NCBI GenBank assembly: GCA_973895155.1
Contig: OZ316892.1
Span: 16,368,001-16,432,000, forward strand
Length of the DNA: 64,000 bases
Source of the DNA: Marsupella aquatica
Taxonomy: Eukaryota; Marchantiophyta
Reading direction: 5' to 3'
Shown: positions 37,101 through 48,659 of the stretch, piece after piece
How the letters are laid out: every line of letters begins with the position of its first letter
How positions within the stretch are numbered: position 1 is the stretch's first letter
Notes under the pieces: model-generated
Told to the model about the DNA's origin: nothing
Seen by the model: the letters and a program-made list of their open reading frames with translations, nothing else
Database searches by the model: none
Position numbers and translations under genes: made by a program

Positions 37101-40100
37101 AAATATACGCATCTTCATCGGTGAATCCGCAGTCAATCCTGAATATCCGGCACCGCCACACTTAAATATCTGTTTAATCGTTTAAACAGTCGCACTTTAG
37201 CCTTCAACAAAGCAGAGTATGCCATGATGAGGACTCCCTGTGTCTTGCAACAGATGCTATGACGCGTCCAGCTCAGACAAAATAAGCCCTTCAAGACAAA
37301 AGAATTTTCCTCACAACATCAAACAAGAAAAATGGGCTCACTTCAAGATTCTGTCGATGAAAACTCCAGTAATATTTTTCGCTCTGTTTTACCAACTTTG
37401 CCCTTAATGTCATGGCCTCCACTCCACAGAATGCTTCCCCTGCCAGTATGAACTTCGTTACCCAATCCAGACTTTGCAGAAACTGGTGAGGACTAGTTGT
37501 ACAAAGTGCCTCACAAGAAAGCAACACCGCAACACGTCGCGCACAGAGTTCCCATACAGTTTTTCGACCCCTTTCCAATGCTCTTGAAATCCTTAGCGTT
37601 GCATCCCTGACTCGTGCTGACGACCCTTCCTGAAGATCTTCGCTTCCACTTCTGCCTTCACCCACTGCATACGCTTCTCCATTGCTGTAAGCCGCATCAT
37701 GTTTTGGAACCTTAAAAATAATCTGATTTCTAGCAGTAATGACTCCCTGCACCAATGAGTTGGCAATTTTATTGAATAAGTACAAAGAACGTGCACCGCA
37801 CCCTTATCGCTTTTCAAATGTCTAATAATTTGGGCAGACTACTAATATTGAGTACATATCTTTTATATTTTGAGATTCTAAAACAGTCGTAGTCCCTTTC
37901 ATCCAGAACGCCGGGTGTCCCTCTCCTCGCAAGGCTAAAGGGGGGACACTTCCTAAGGGGTACATGTATATTTTTTAAAGTAAAACACTTCAAGAAAGAA
38001 CGGTAACATTGAAGGCTTTGGAAACGTATCGCTGCTCTGAACTCCCACAAGAAGCCTTCACCTCTACAACTTTCATAGGACAGGTATCCATCCCGCAACC
38101 CTCTATATACTACAGTCGAACCTTCCATAACAAGACGAGTTTCCAACCTCCCACGTCTCAAAAACATCTAACGACAAAGTAGTACTTCCTTACCAGCACT
38201 GGCTTCCAAGTCATCATATTATAGTAGGAAGATAATAAGTCAAACAACACCTCCAAAGATCTATGCAAGCATTCCTTGAACTTTGCTTCAGATAGCTGCG
38301 CGCACAAGTCATTGTATGGAATTCTGCATTTTTCATGAATCTCACGCTGTCAGTCAAGTTGAGAAAGCACAGCTTGCCTAGGCATGCATTCAATCCGAGT
38401 GCCAGCAGTTATAAGTCAATTCACAATGCCTTTGAAGGCGGCACTGTTCAATCAAAAACCGGGAAACATATTTAGATCAACTGGACTTCATGTCAGCATT
38501 GGAGAAATTGCAACAAATCCGGAAAACAAATGCAAATCCTGTTGCTATTTACCTATCCTAACATTTGTACAATTATGATAGAGACTACCGAGAATGATTA
38601 TGTGCATCTCCCAAACTCTTGCTGAAAGAATACTGGATTCCTTCAGCGTTTTGTGCGTGACTTGTACTTAACTAATTCATTTCTTCTAAATATAGTTTAC
38701 CAACCTGGTCTTCCGCAGGAGAATCTGTGGATCTTGGCCCTGAACACCAAGAGGAAGAATGTATGAGTGAAGCTGAGATACCCAAGTTGATGTTAACACA
38801 AAGAACTTAATTGCAATGAGTACGTGACGTCGAAGAATGTATGAGTGAGATGAGATACCCAGTTTGATATTGACACTCAGAAAACTTCATTCCAACGAGT
38901 ACGTGACTTGGAGGATTAGAAACTAACTCAGCAAGTAGTATTTCCAGAGGAGTGGAACAAAACATCCAGTTTCCAAGACAAACTGTGGTCTATCCTCTCA
39001 ACAAGTTGTGGAGGGAAGGGTAAGAATATTCGACATCAAGCTACGCACCGGAAACAGTAGATTTTTTGCCACGGCATGCGTTTCAGACACGATAATCTGA
39101 GCATAAAATGTTTGAGCTTTCTCAGCAAGGCCAGCAATATCGTCAAGTACGACATATGCAAGAAGAACCTGCAACCATGAATTTTCAAAATTGTTCACGG
39201 ATGCATCATCATAACCAAGTGTACCGCATCGACTTGCACAAATCCTGCTTGGATACATAAACTGTCTGAAAGATATGATTCCAGGGGATTAGAACGGGTG
39301 CTTTGAAGGCAAACCTCACTTCCTACTTACACTGCTATAGTTGTCTGGGTTGAATTTGTGGCAGACAGTGAATAGGATCTTATCGACACTCTCGATGGTC
39401 CTTTGTAGCCAGTCCTACGAATGGAAAAAAAACAAGTAAGAACTCAAATGCTCCGCTTATGCAGAGCGATAATCATACCTGCAAAGATTTGAATCTACTC
39501 ACAAGGAGCGGCCTCTCAAATATGCCTTCAGTGAAAATTAAGCTACAGCGCCCCTGTCTTTCCTTGACAACAAACAATAATTTTCCTTGACTGTGACACC
39601 CCCAATGGCATTCAATATTCTACTTACTGGATTGTAGCTCCAACATATCTGTAACCCTAATACACAAGGGAAAGCCCTTTCTGAGGACTTCAACTCCCCA
39701 AACATTGATTACATGGACACCAGAATCGCATGCAAACCACGCTTATGGCCCTGAAAGATTCTTTAAAGAAAAACAAGTAGATGCAGATGCTGATCTTAGA
39801 GCCTTCACCATTCACAACCTCGTGAATTCAAGTACAAGAATAGTCATGTAAACAACAAGTGAAGGAATGGAGTCAAAGCAGCAGCCCCGACCCTCTCTAA
39901 CTGTCAAATAGGAGTCCCTACGGTGGCACTGCCCAATGACCAGCCAACTTGTAGACACCTCGGAAACTGTCCATGACACATTGCTTCAATACAATACACC
40001 AGAAAAAGATATTGCTGTCCAAATCTGGCAAGGCTCTTATGGATTTTCAGGCACCAAATATGATTCTAAGAACATATACAAGATACCTGGAAGGAGCACA

Positions 40101-43100
40101 CAAAGAGACTCCCGGCAGGAGCCTTTGTGGCTACTCAATCAACTTGCCAGCATATGTCACAAGATTTACTCCTTTAAGACCAAGCACCGATGAGACCAAG
40201 AATGCTCCTTGACGGTTTTGCAAGTGATAATCTAGTACAATCCAACAGGCATTCCTAGAATGTGTGGACGGATGGACTGTTCTCTGGCTCGAGTTGCAGA
40301 GGGATTGCAAGTTTCATAAAATACACGAGCATTCTCATTTATCTGTATGTTATGGTCTATCAACAATTTCTTGTGCTTGAGGAGGTGCCTACATTTCAGT
40401 TAGTACCCAGTCATGTGACCTCCAAACTCTGAAATTTGTATTCATTACCCTCAGCAACAGTATATGTCTGGGATGGATGTCACAAAACGTATTTAAAGCC
40501 TTGACTTGGAACGTCTCCAACATTGTATTTTCCTTGGTGTTTTCATACCCAACCCCTCTACGATAATCCAGTCGGGCCCCCAGATGTTACAAGACAGTCC
40601 ATTGCTGCAAAACGCGGCCTCAACCTATGAAGATGAACAACCACACCAAAGACCTAGATACGGGCTCCTTCCCACTCTCGAGTTCATCGACAAGTTGAGC
40701 CGAACCGCCAGATTGGTGGGCTTCGAGTCTTTAACATCAGCAGTCATTTCCTGCTCGACTCATGATCTGTTATAACCTGCCTCTTTCAAGGCAGGCTTCA
40801 AACCTTGGCAAGGGCAGAGTCTTTTTTAATGAGCAAATTCTATGAACCTAGAGGCCGAAAACCTAATGCCCATTCCCTACTGCCCACTAATTCCCTTTGT
40901 CTTCACGATTTTTCACTCATCAAAGTTCTCATCGTTGACAATTTTGCTTTAAAATTGCTGCCCCGCTCTGCAGATCGTATCTGCAATTGACTCAAGGGCC
41001 GAGATTACTACCCATCGCCATTTACTCTAACAAGCTGCTCTGGACGCAGAGCAGCTTTTCCTGCAATTTTCTAAAACTGCTTTGATCCCTATCTTGTTAC
41101 AATTCTGCTCGTCCCTAAGAGCATAACCGACTTATCATGAATTTCTTCGTCAACGCAGATGGCCCAGGAATTGCCAGATTGTAAAAGCAGAGGCTCCAGT
41201 ACCACACACCTAGTTGTTCACTCAGCAACAACCTGCCCGAACTTTTAGTTCAGATCTGGATCGATTCCCTTAAATCATACAAGAAGTGACTAAATTTAGA
41301 TGATGGCAGCTATGACATTGACCCGGGGTTGAGTACAGCTTCATCGAAGCTGATAGATGGTTCGTGTAAGTCTTGTCGTGGGCACCCTAAACGATGTGGT
41401 GTACCAAATACTGCAAGGCGTATGACGATGTCCGAATGCAGTTACTGGAACAGATTGCAGAGGAGATGGCAAAGAAGGTTTTAGAACAGTTCAACTACCT
41501 GGAATGGAATGAGCCTCTTCGCAAACTGTCACCTCTAGAGTTCCCTAAGACCACTTTTCAAATTCTGCCAACAGTCCATGTAAAGGTGGTGTTGTTCTGT
41601 TGACGAGGCATATCTGGACAGAACATTTCTGGCGTTTCTAAGTTTACTCAGTGCATGCCACAGCCAGAACTGGGCAATCCAGCAACTCTCGCCCATAAGA
41701 CCTGCAATATATGAGTTCCATTGGGTCGCGATTGGATTGACACGATTGCAGGAACTCATGACCACAATGACTTTGACATTGTTAGGCTAGACTGTGCACT
41801 GCTTCCCTCAGGAGAAGAAGTTGTTTCATCACTGAAAATCTGGCCATGATTAGTGATAACCACCACATCTTAACTTATGGCAAGCACTAGGTAGATATCC
41901 CTTGTATAATATTACACATAGCTTAAGGCAGATATCCCTTGTATAATATTACCTCAAGGCTGTGATTCACATCGATAATAGACTTCAAGTCTGAGCATTC
42001 TTCTAATAGCAGGGCCGACTCCGAGCACAACTGCAGTGCCTGCATAGATAAGAACAAATATTTCCTCATTGAAACCCTACAAGTATTCGATTAGAGTTCA
42101 GGCACCACTTGCACAAAGGATATGAGGGGTATATACGTAAGTGGACTTCTTTTGCTATACAATCTAGAATCCAACACCTCGAAGTTCACATCATCATTCA
42201 GCAATGTATCCGGCAGCCCATGGAAGGTAGCAGAATTTAGACCTCCAGTGTTTCTTCCTATGACAACATCCTGCTCACATTAGATGATTATTCTCCAAGC
42301 TGCAAATCAAGAATCCCTATATAAGCTCCGACCCAGACCTGGATATAGTACTTGGTCTCTGAAAATCACATGATGTTGCCAGTTGGAGGTCCTTGCATCT
42401 CAGGTTCAATTATGAAAGTTTGAGAAAGGTTTGATCACACCTATCTCCTAGTTGAATGGTACATCCTCAATGCCAAAGCTCCCAACAACGATATATGAAG
42501 CGTTTGATCAACCAACAGAGATGGTGCATTTGCGCAAACACTCACTAAGGCATAATCTCCCCTCTCCACAGTGCTATTGAGGCGTGACTTCGTCTCTATC
42601 GCCAGCTGTATTCGCTCCAAAACAGGAAGTAGATTCTGGGAAAAGTCACAACAACAGAAAATCAATGGTTAGAATATAGGAAGGTGCTGCGAAACAGTTA
42701 ATCTGGAAGCAAGATGTTCCATTACAATTGCGCAAGTTGGGGTGAGGTTATGGTCTCTGTTTGTAACCAACTAACAACTTTAACACTGAAGCAATTAGCA
42801 TTTGTCACAACGTAGTACAATAATCGATTCACAAAAAGAGTACTGTTTCTGAAAACTGGGGCTAAATCCATGCTCGTATTCTGAAACTGAATCAACTGTT
42901 CTACCCCTGTTCATTCTATTAATCACTTATTATTGAACATACAAACACAAAATACATCAAAAGAACTCTGCTGAGCTTTGAGTACAAAGTATAGAAGCAT
43001 CATACACTAATCACCCTACCCTGCTACTCTACATTGCAACATCATGAGCAAGCAAGTAGTACGCAGTATGCTGCATAACGAAAAAGGGGCTATCACAAGG

Positions 43101-46100
43101 TGTTCGACCTCTAGTAGGCTTCAGGAAATGGCTATAAATAAACAAATGACATTTCAGAGACAGTGAAACGTCCTTACAAGAACGGTATGAACTGACCAGC
43201 AAAACCTGCTTTTTCTTCACATTCTCAGCAACCAAAAGGTCCTGGGTAACCTCAAGAGCTGCCATCGATAAGAACCTTCGGCCATTCTTTGCAAAGAGAG
43301 AAGGACGGCATAGTTCAGATAAGAAGTACAGATTTAAACACAGGCGGCACAGAGCAGTTCACTGCCCTTATTCCGCCATGGATATTGAAACAAATATCGC
43401 AGAACCCACACCTGCACTAGTCTCAGACATAAGGGTGCCTTCGACACATTTAAAGCTCCACACAACTACTTCTGAGGAAAGATTCTCATAATTGAAGCGA
43501 CGGAATTACACAATCAAAATCCTAAATAACAATAGATTTTATAGAATTCTCCATCCGTTAGTATACTTCGACTCTACCTTACAAACGATGCTTGAGAGCT
43601 GCAAATCTCTGTCTAGCTCTGTCACCAAATGCATTCCTTTCACTGCGGTATCAAAAAGGAAAACAAGAAAGGATCCAAACAACCTTCAGCATTGATACTA
43701 GCAAGTGGACCGTGCTACCGTGCCTTCAATTCAGACTTCGAGCAATAAGTACGGATCAACTGAGGTTTTGGAAATGTTGAGGATGAATTTAAGTATTATC
43801 AACACAATGGCGAGGTTTCTACATTCCTACCGCCTCGCGATAACGTCTCTCTAGTGGAATGTTTTGGAGAGAGTAGTAACTCATAGACACAGATGGTACT
43901 ATGTAGCTTCTAAATTTCAAATATGTTCTCTTTATCAAGCGTTCAGAATCAATTCCATCCAAGTTTATGCGGACCACAAATTTGCGACATTCGGCAGTCA
44001 TCGTAGTTCCCAAGGTACGTAGCAGGGCTTCGGACCTAGGCAGTGCCTTACAAGGAAAAACGTTTCAAATACAAGGGTCCAAGAGATGCAGCATACTGCT
44101 TCTGCATACGACCTGCTACAGCGCGCATTTGAGGAGAGCCAGTGAACAGAATTGAGAGAGGTGACGGGATGGCCATAAGCTCAATAAAGCTTTGGCAGTT
44201 CTCCAAATTCACGACAAGGTTTGCAAGCTTATCCATCTCCTGCCAAGGTAACATCCTGATCAAAGAAGACCAGCCCCCTCCAGAATTGCAGACACACCTT
44301 GGAAAGGCAGGCATATATAAACCATGAAAGATCTATAATCTTGTTTTCTATCCCAATTTACCTGAGGATCTGAACGAGAAGTCCAATCTGTGTCAAATGA
44401 AATGGTACCAATCGGGTAGACAACCTCGTGAAGTGGTTGTGATTAATATCAAAGGCTTACCCATCTCTTCATGATTTTCCATGACTTGCTTCGACAGTCT
44501 CTCTGTTATCATATCGAGCTGCAACAGTTTTTCCCCACCCTGCAATCCGAAAGTAATACACCCCAGATTTCATCCACATTTGGCTCAACTCTTACCCAGG
44601 TCATTGCCAGAAACGCTTGCAAAATGTTGTCCTCACGACTCACTGGAACAAAATCCAGCTTCCATAGTAAACCCTCACAGTTCTGTAAAACTCTATTTGA
44701 TAGTCTCGGTAGACAAACAACACAAACAATACCAACTAGCGTTGCAGACGCTGACTAAAACTCCAAATCGAATGAAGAAGAGTAGTTTCTATGTTAAAAT
44801 TTTGACTGTTCCGTACAGCGAAACTTTAAAACTATGTTGACATCCTTCTCGTCTTTCCACAATCAAAGCAGTCACGTCAGGTCGATCAGATATGTAGGTA
44901 CCTTGGTGTCAAAATATTGTTGACTCAAATCATTGGACTCCACTGGAAGGTTTTCAAGCATGTGCCGTATAGGATCAAATCCCTGCTCACCAAATTGAAG
45001 GAACGCACAACTTAAGATCTCCATTCAAAAAGGACTGGAATTACAAGTTCTCGTCTCCTACTAGAAAGGGATGACCACGTGAGGCAGGTCCAACAACAAG
45101 AGCTCGGCAACGGAACGAACTCTTCACAAAGAATTTGCCAATCCACAGGTAGACAAGGACAAAGCAAAGTGCCACAGATTAAGGGTCACAAAAATATACA
45201 TGTCCAAGTGGCTAAACCACCCAACTCTCTGAGAGGAAATTTACTCCTAACTTCACCTACATATATGCAAAGACCTTGCGTACAGCACTACAAAACCACA
45301 CAACTGCACGTGTCACATCTCTTGTGTCCCAACAAAGCCTGCATATCTGGAAGTACCATACAAGATTGTCGAAGATTTGCACATAAAATTAAAGGTCCTA
45401 TTAGAACAACATTCTTCCTGGCTTAACCACGCCATCGATCAACATTATACCTCTTCATAAAAGTTCTCTCCAAGCTCGTCAGCTTGTACACTAGGTCTCA
45501 CACCATAAATTGACGGTGTCCCCAGTGAAGTAGACGAAAGTGAGAGTCGTTCATGGGGAGGAAGAGCCGCAATCTGGCGAGCAACGGCTGCTGCAATAGC
45601 CGCTCGGGCTGGAACCTGACCAACGAAAGCCATTTCAGTACACTTGTCCGACGAAAGGGACATTAGCATAAGAGTCTGCCCACCTTCAACAACCCAGCTC
45701 TTCTCCAAGTACTACCATCAAAGCAGATTGTAACTTCTGTCAGAATATGAGCAGGCAGTTGTGGCAAACAACAGCATAAGGCTCAAGAGGAGGTGCTCTG
45801 CATGCTTTCGCTTTGGACATTATTCTAAGGACAGAGGCACGGCAACCTTGGAATCTTGAAGACAAGCGCAAGCATTGTTTTCACTCTACAGTCTTTCGAA
45901 GCACAGCTTAAAAGATGTTGTTTCTCAAGCTTGTAAGGTGCACCAATCTTACCAATTCCTACATATGGAACCTATCAAGTTGAATGCAGCAGAATCTGAG
46001 AATTGCGTCGAAAGGTAAAAGATAAGATGTAAATTGCTATCACAATTAACAAACAGGCTACACTGAATGTAATCCTAGCTAGGACGAGACAATAAAGCTC

Positions 46101-46767
46101 AGCATTGTGAGAAGCAAGACCATCCCTCGTCCAACAGCGGGTTCACATTTCACCAGCCCTTCAATACGTGTCCAACAACAACAAGAGTTCACAAATTTTG
46201 ACTACCGACAGAAGGCCCAGAAGTTTATATTCAAATCACAAAAGACAAATGATGAGTTAAAATCCACAGAGCACACAATGGGATATCTTTGCTCGTCAAA
46301 TGAGACCAATTTCAGGGCATTCTCCTAGGCAAGCTCCAGAATCACAAAAGGTCTACGAACTGACAAAGAAATTCTTCATAAGCAGAGGTTATTATTCATC
46401 ATCCTACATCATCATAAATTCTAATCACCAGAATTTCCTTAGTAGGAAATCTGACATTTCTCAGTGTGATCCAAATCTGTGCTTTAAGATGAGTAACATG
46501 AGAACGTTTCCTGGCTCCGTGACGTAAACTACGAATGCCCTCACTCAACCAGACGAAAGAGAAGAAACTATCGAGACCATGTCCAGCAGGTAGATGGTTT
46601 TGGGAAATCGATTACAGTACCTCGGGCCGTCCCGACGACGAACCAATGTACCCCAGAGCTTTTACGCCGGATGTAGTGACTATTGCAGAAGTAGTAGATG
46701 CGATATTAGACGTGGTTGACGCGGCTGTTTTGAGCCATCTCTCTCCTATATGGTATAAATCTTCCAT
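25141..46767 (-). CDS. VPS50: VPS50/syndetin (CCDC132), EARP tethering-complex subunit (23 exons, 1035 aa)
   Basis: Subunit of the endosome-associated recycling protein complex, which tethers vesicles on recycling endosomes. Exons, 5' to 3' on the minus strand: 46767-46621, 45615-45451, 44982-44902, 44539-44461, 43642-43578, 43286-43197, 42635-42546, 42039-41953, 39414-39331, 39168-39049, 38346-38194, 37746-37342, 36860-36349, 34528-34465, 34334-34065, 33846-33721, 33531-33461, 29669-29607, 29339-29267, 25991-25872, 25707-25630, 25468-25418, 25254-25141. All introns are GT-AG and all phases join. Landmarks: IAALPPHERLSLSS (exon 2), GFDPIRHMLENLP (3), QVMENHEEM-VKGMHLVTEL (4-5), LLADFIDEDSQLP (about 648-660), the C-terminal syndetin domain with YIDRIANARWELKELG (18) and YVDLLLGEFKQY (19), and the end SKGQVVGLINLVAS...NWKRKTK. 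Exon 1 is least certain: an in-frame ATG also lies just upstream of exon 2 (about 45631). Introns reach 3.8 kb. Confidence 0.9.
27321..27354 (+). repeat. Short tandem repeat, GCAGGT-type hexamer
   Basis: About five copies of GTGCAG/GCAGGT lie in a VPS50 intron, with one GCAGGC variant. Simple repeat. Confidence 0.8.
35330..35560 (+). pseudogene. Probable PPR-protein gene fragment inside a VPS50 intron
   Basis: Part of a 175-codon open stretch (35075-35602), antisense to VPS50 within the intron between exons 13 and 14. The segment has ALEDLVISGLGIKVGNTSVL followed by NVHISLLCGWGNCREAQEIL, then a W-N-V. This matches the plant PPR repeat pattern (GL...VGN-LV-MY-KCG---EA--I---M---WN). Only about one and a half repeats are discernible and no full PPR gene surrounds it, so it is most likely a transposed or retroposed fragment. 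The call rests on pattern similarity only. Confidence 0.4.
38754..38909 (+). repeat. Tandem duplication, about 78 bp, in a VPS50 intron
   Basis: GAAGAATGTATGAGTGA starts at 38754 and again at 38832. Both copies continue through GAGATACCCA and GAGTACGTGAC with a few differences. It lies between exons 10 and 11. Confidence 0.8.
41893..41952 (+). repeat. Short direct repeat next to a VPS50 splice donor
   Basis: AGATATCCCTTGTATAATAT, then TAC, occurs at 41893-41915 and 41930-41952, 37 bp apart and identical. The right copy runs into the donor of exon 8 (minus strand GAG|GTAATATT), so the donor-proximal intron sequence has been duplicated. Confidence 0.85.
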
Positions 46768-47981
46768 GCTCGTTATTCTGTACCTTCACTCATTACATGA
46801 TGACCATTCGTGCCATAAATAGGCCAAAGATACTGACACGTACCCTATCATCCACCGCCTGGCTTTCTCCTTCAGAATCTATTCGTGCCAACTAATATCT
46901 TTCCCATCGCTAACCAAATTAATCGGTCAGTAAGCTCTTTCCCAAGACGTGCTGTAAATGTCTGAGACAAAATTGCGAAGGTAACAATCACCGCATACCA
47001 GCGTCAAATGACTGGTGCACTCCTCAGTTTCCGCCGTTGATTTCATAGTTTCTTCTCGTCACGAGCCTCTTCGACATGTTACTTGGACGACGACAGCAGA
47101 AGGAAATTCCTAAGTCGGTTGAAATTTTACGGCTGAATGGCCCATGGTGTTCTTGAATGAACAGATCGTAGGATCGGTAAAGGTTTTTCTGGGGTGTTCT
47201 TCTTCGGTTCTTTGGACATGACGTACAAAAGGCATCTCCAGCCCATAGAATAACTTCAATCCAGAGTCCAGTCTGTTCGTCCAGACGACGAATGTCGACG
47301 AATATGAAAGAAAAGTGCCAGACGTATCGGAGCCCGAAATTTCCGCCGCAAATCCGACGGGCTCTTCATGTTTCGTGTTCAGATGAGTGTCACTCCTGAC
47401 CATGGAACAGCTACAGTACGTCGCAACGAGGGACCCTGTCTCCAGAAATCCCAGCTCCGATTGGCCCAAATGCAGAGATTTTTCTAAGTCCTGGGCACGC
47501 ATTCCAAATCCACTGCTGCTCCAACCTCTCCTCACTCAATCGCCTCTCCCTCAGCCCCTTTCCAATTCTCCCATCGCTGCGATCATCCATGTCCGACGCA
47601 ACGAGTGCATTCCTACAACCCAATCTGCAGTAATAAAATGAGAAGTCTCTCCAACAGACCGCAATCTGATGCCGAACATTCACCACGAGGATCAATCACA
47701 CCTCAAAATGTTTGCGCCTCAGAAAAATCTCGCCACGTACAAGAGCCAGCATCCTCTCCTGGCCTCCCACGACCACGAAAGTCTCGAGCGAGGACGACGA
47801 CATTACATTTTAAGTTGTACCGTAGGAGTCTCTCTGCGCGTGTGTCGACAAAAGAAGGAAAAAAGGATTCCTACTTTGCGTCGGATGGGTGATCGAAGTC
47901 GTCAGAGTCCCACATTGAGCGAATTAGCAGTCAACGCGTTACACAACGAACAGGCAGTCCCCTAACGATTTTTGGTGAACT
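46768..47981. other. Upstream region of VPS50, no gene recognised
   Basis: Likely contains the VPS50 promoter and 5' UTR (minus strand). Open stretches at 47110-47535 (minus) and 47387-47965 (plus) have no recognisable domain. A longer transcript or an additional 5' exon cannot be excluded. Confidence 0.35.
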
Positions 47982-48629
47982 ACTAAAGTTATCCTTAATG
48001 TAAAGGGGCCAAACTCAAGGCCAGAGTCCCTATTTGGTCTTTTAAGTGAGTTTCCTTAAACTCTCCTAAAGTTCCCTTGTAAGAACTGAGTTAAGTAAAT
48101 AAGCAGGTGAGTTAAGAGAGTTAACCTCCCACTTGAGTTAGAAGATACCCGATGGAGGCAAGGATGGAGCGATGGAGGAACCAAAGCTGGGCTGCAGTGC
48201 TCAGCAGCTCGAAGCTATGGAGGGCTGGGCAATGTCGGGCCTGAGCAGCAGCGATGGAGGCACAATCAGGGGCACGATGCAGTGTGGAGCAATGGAGGCA
48301 AGGAAGCTAGGCAGTGCTCGATCAGCAGCTTGAAGCTATGGAGGGCTTGAGCAATGTCGGGCCTGAGCAGGAAGGCACGATGCAACATTGGAGGCACGAT
48401 GGGCCTGGGCAGGAACGTCCTGGCACTAACTCATGGCTGGCACTAACTCGCGGCTGACACTAACTCGCGGTGAGAAGGGCCCGATACTGTTGGAAGGACA
48501 AAAAACGGGATTGACCCTGTTTCTCGCCCCTGAGTACTTGAAGTTTCCATTTAAGTTAACTCACCCTTTAATTTAGGTACAAGTCACGACCAGTCGCCCT
48601 TAATCACTCACATTGCGGATAACTTTACT
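47982..48629. mobile_element. Possible MITE-like element bounded by short inverted repeats
   Basis: ACTAAAGTTATCCTTAATG at 47982-48000 is mirrored at 48611-48629, whose reverse complement reads TAGTAAAGTTATCCGCAATG from 48630. GGTGAGTTAA recurs in inverted orientation further inside (about 48107 and 48560). The interval is about 650 bp and non-coding. No clear target duplication was found, so transposon status is tentative. Confidence 0.4.
48191..48475 (+). repeat. Imperfect tandem repeats inside the inverted-repeat element
   Basis: CAGCAGCT-GAAGCTATGG through AATGTCGGGCCTGAGCAG occurs at about 48202 and again at about 48323, a period of about 121 bp, with GATGGAGGCA-type words throughout. 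It is followed by three copies of a short CTGGCACTAACTCGCGG-type unit (about 48419-48470). Confidence 0.7.
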
Positions 48630-48659
48630 ATCTCGTGAAGTTTTCCTCTTTGGCCCCTT

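Noticed and set aside
44048-44387. Minus-strand ORF and a 26-nt candidate micro-exon (44387-44362) that could be joined in frame after VPS50 exon 4
   Set aside because: The exon at 43642-43578 continues the conserved HEEM-VKGMHLVTEL sequence with the correct phase, so this stretch is intron.
47110-47535. 141-codon minus-strand ORF upstream of VPS50
   Set aside because: No recognisable domain, Ser/Thr-rich composition and a competing plus-strand ORF in the same place. Treated as upstream region.
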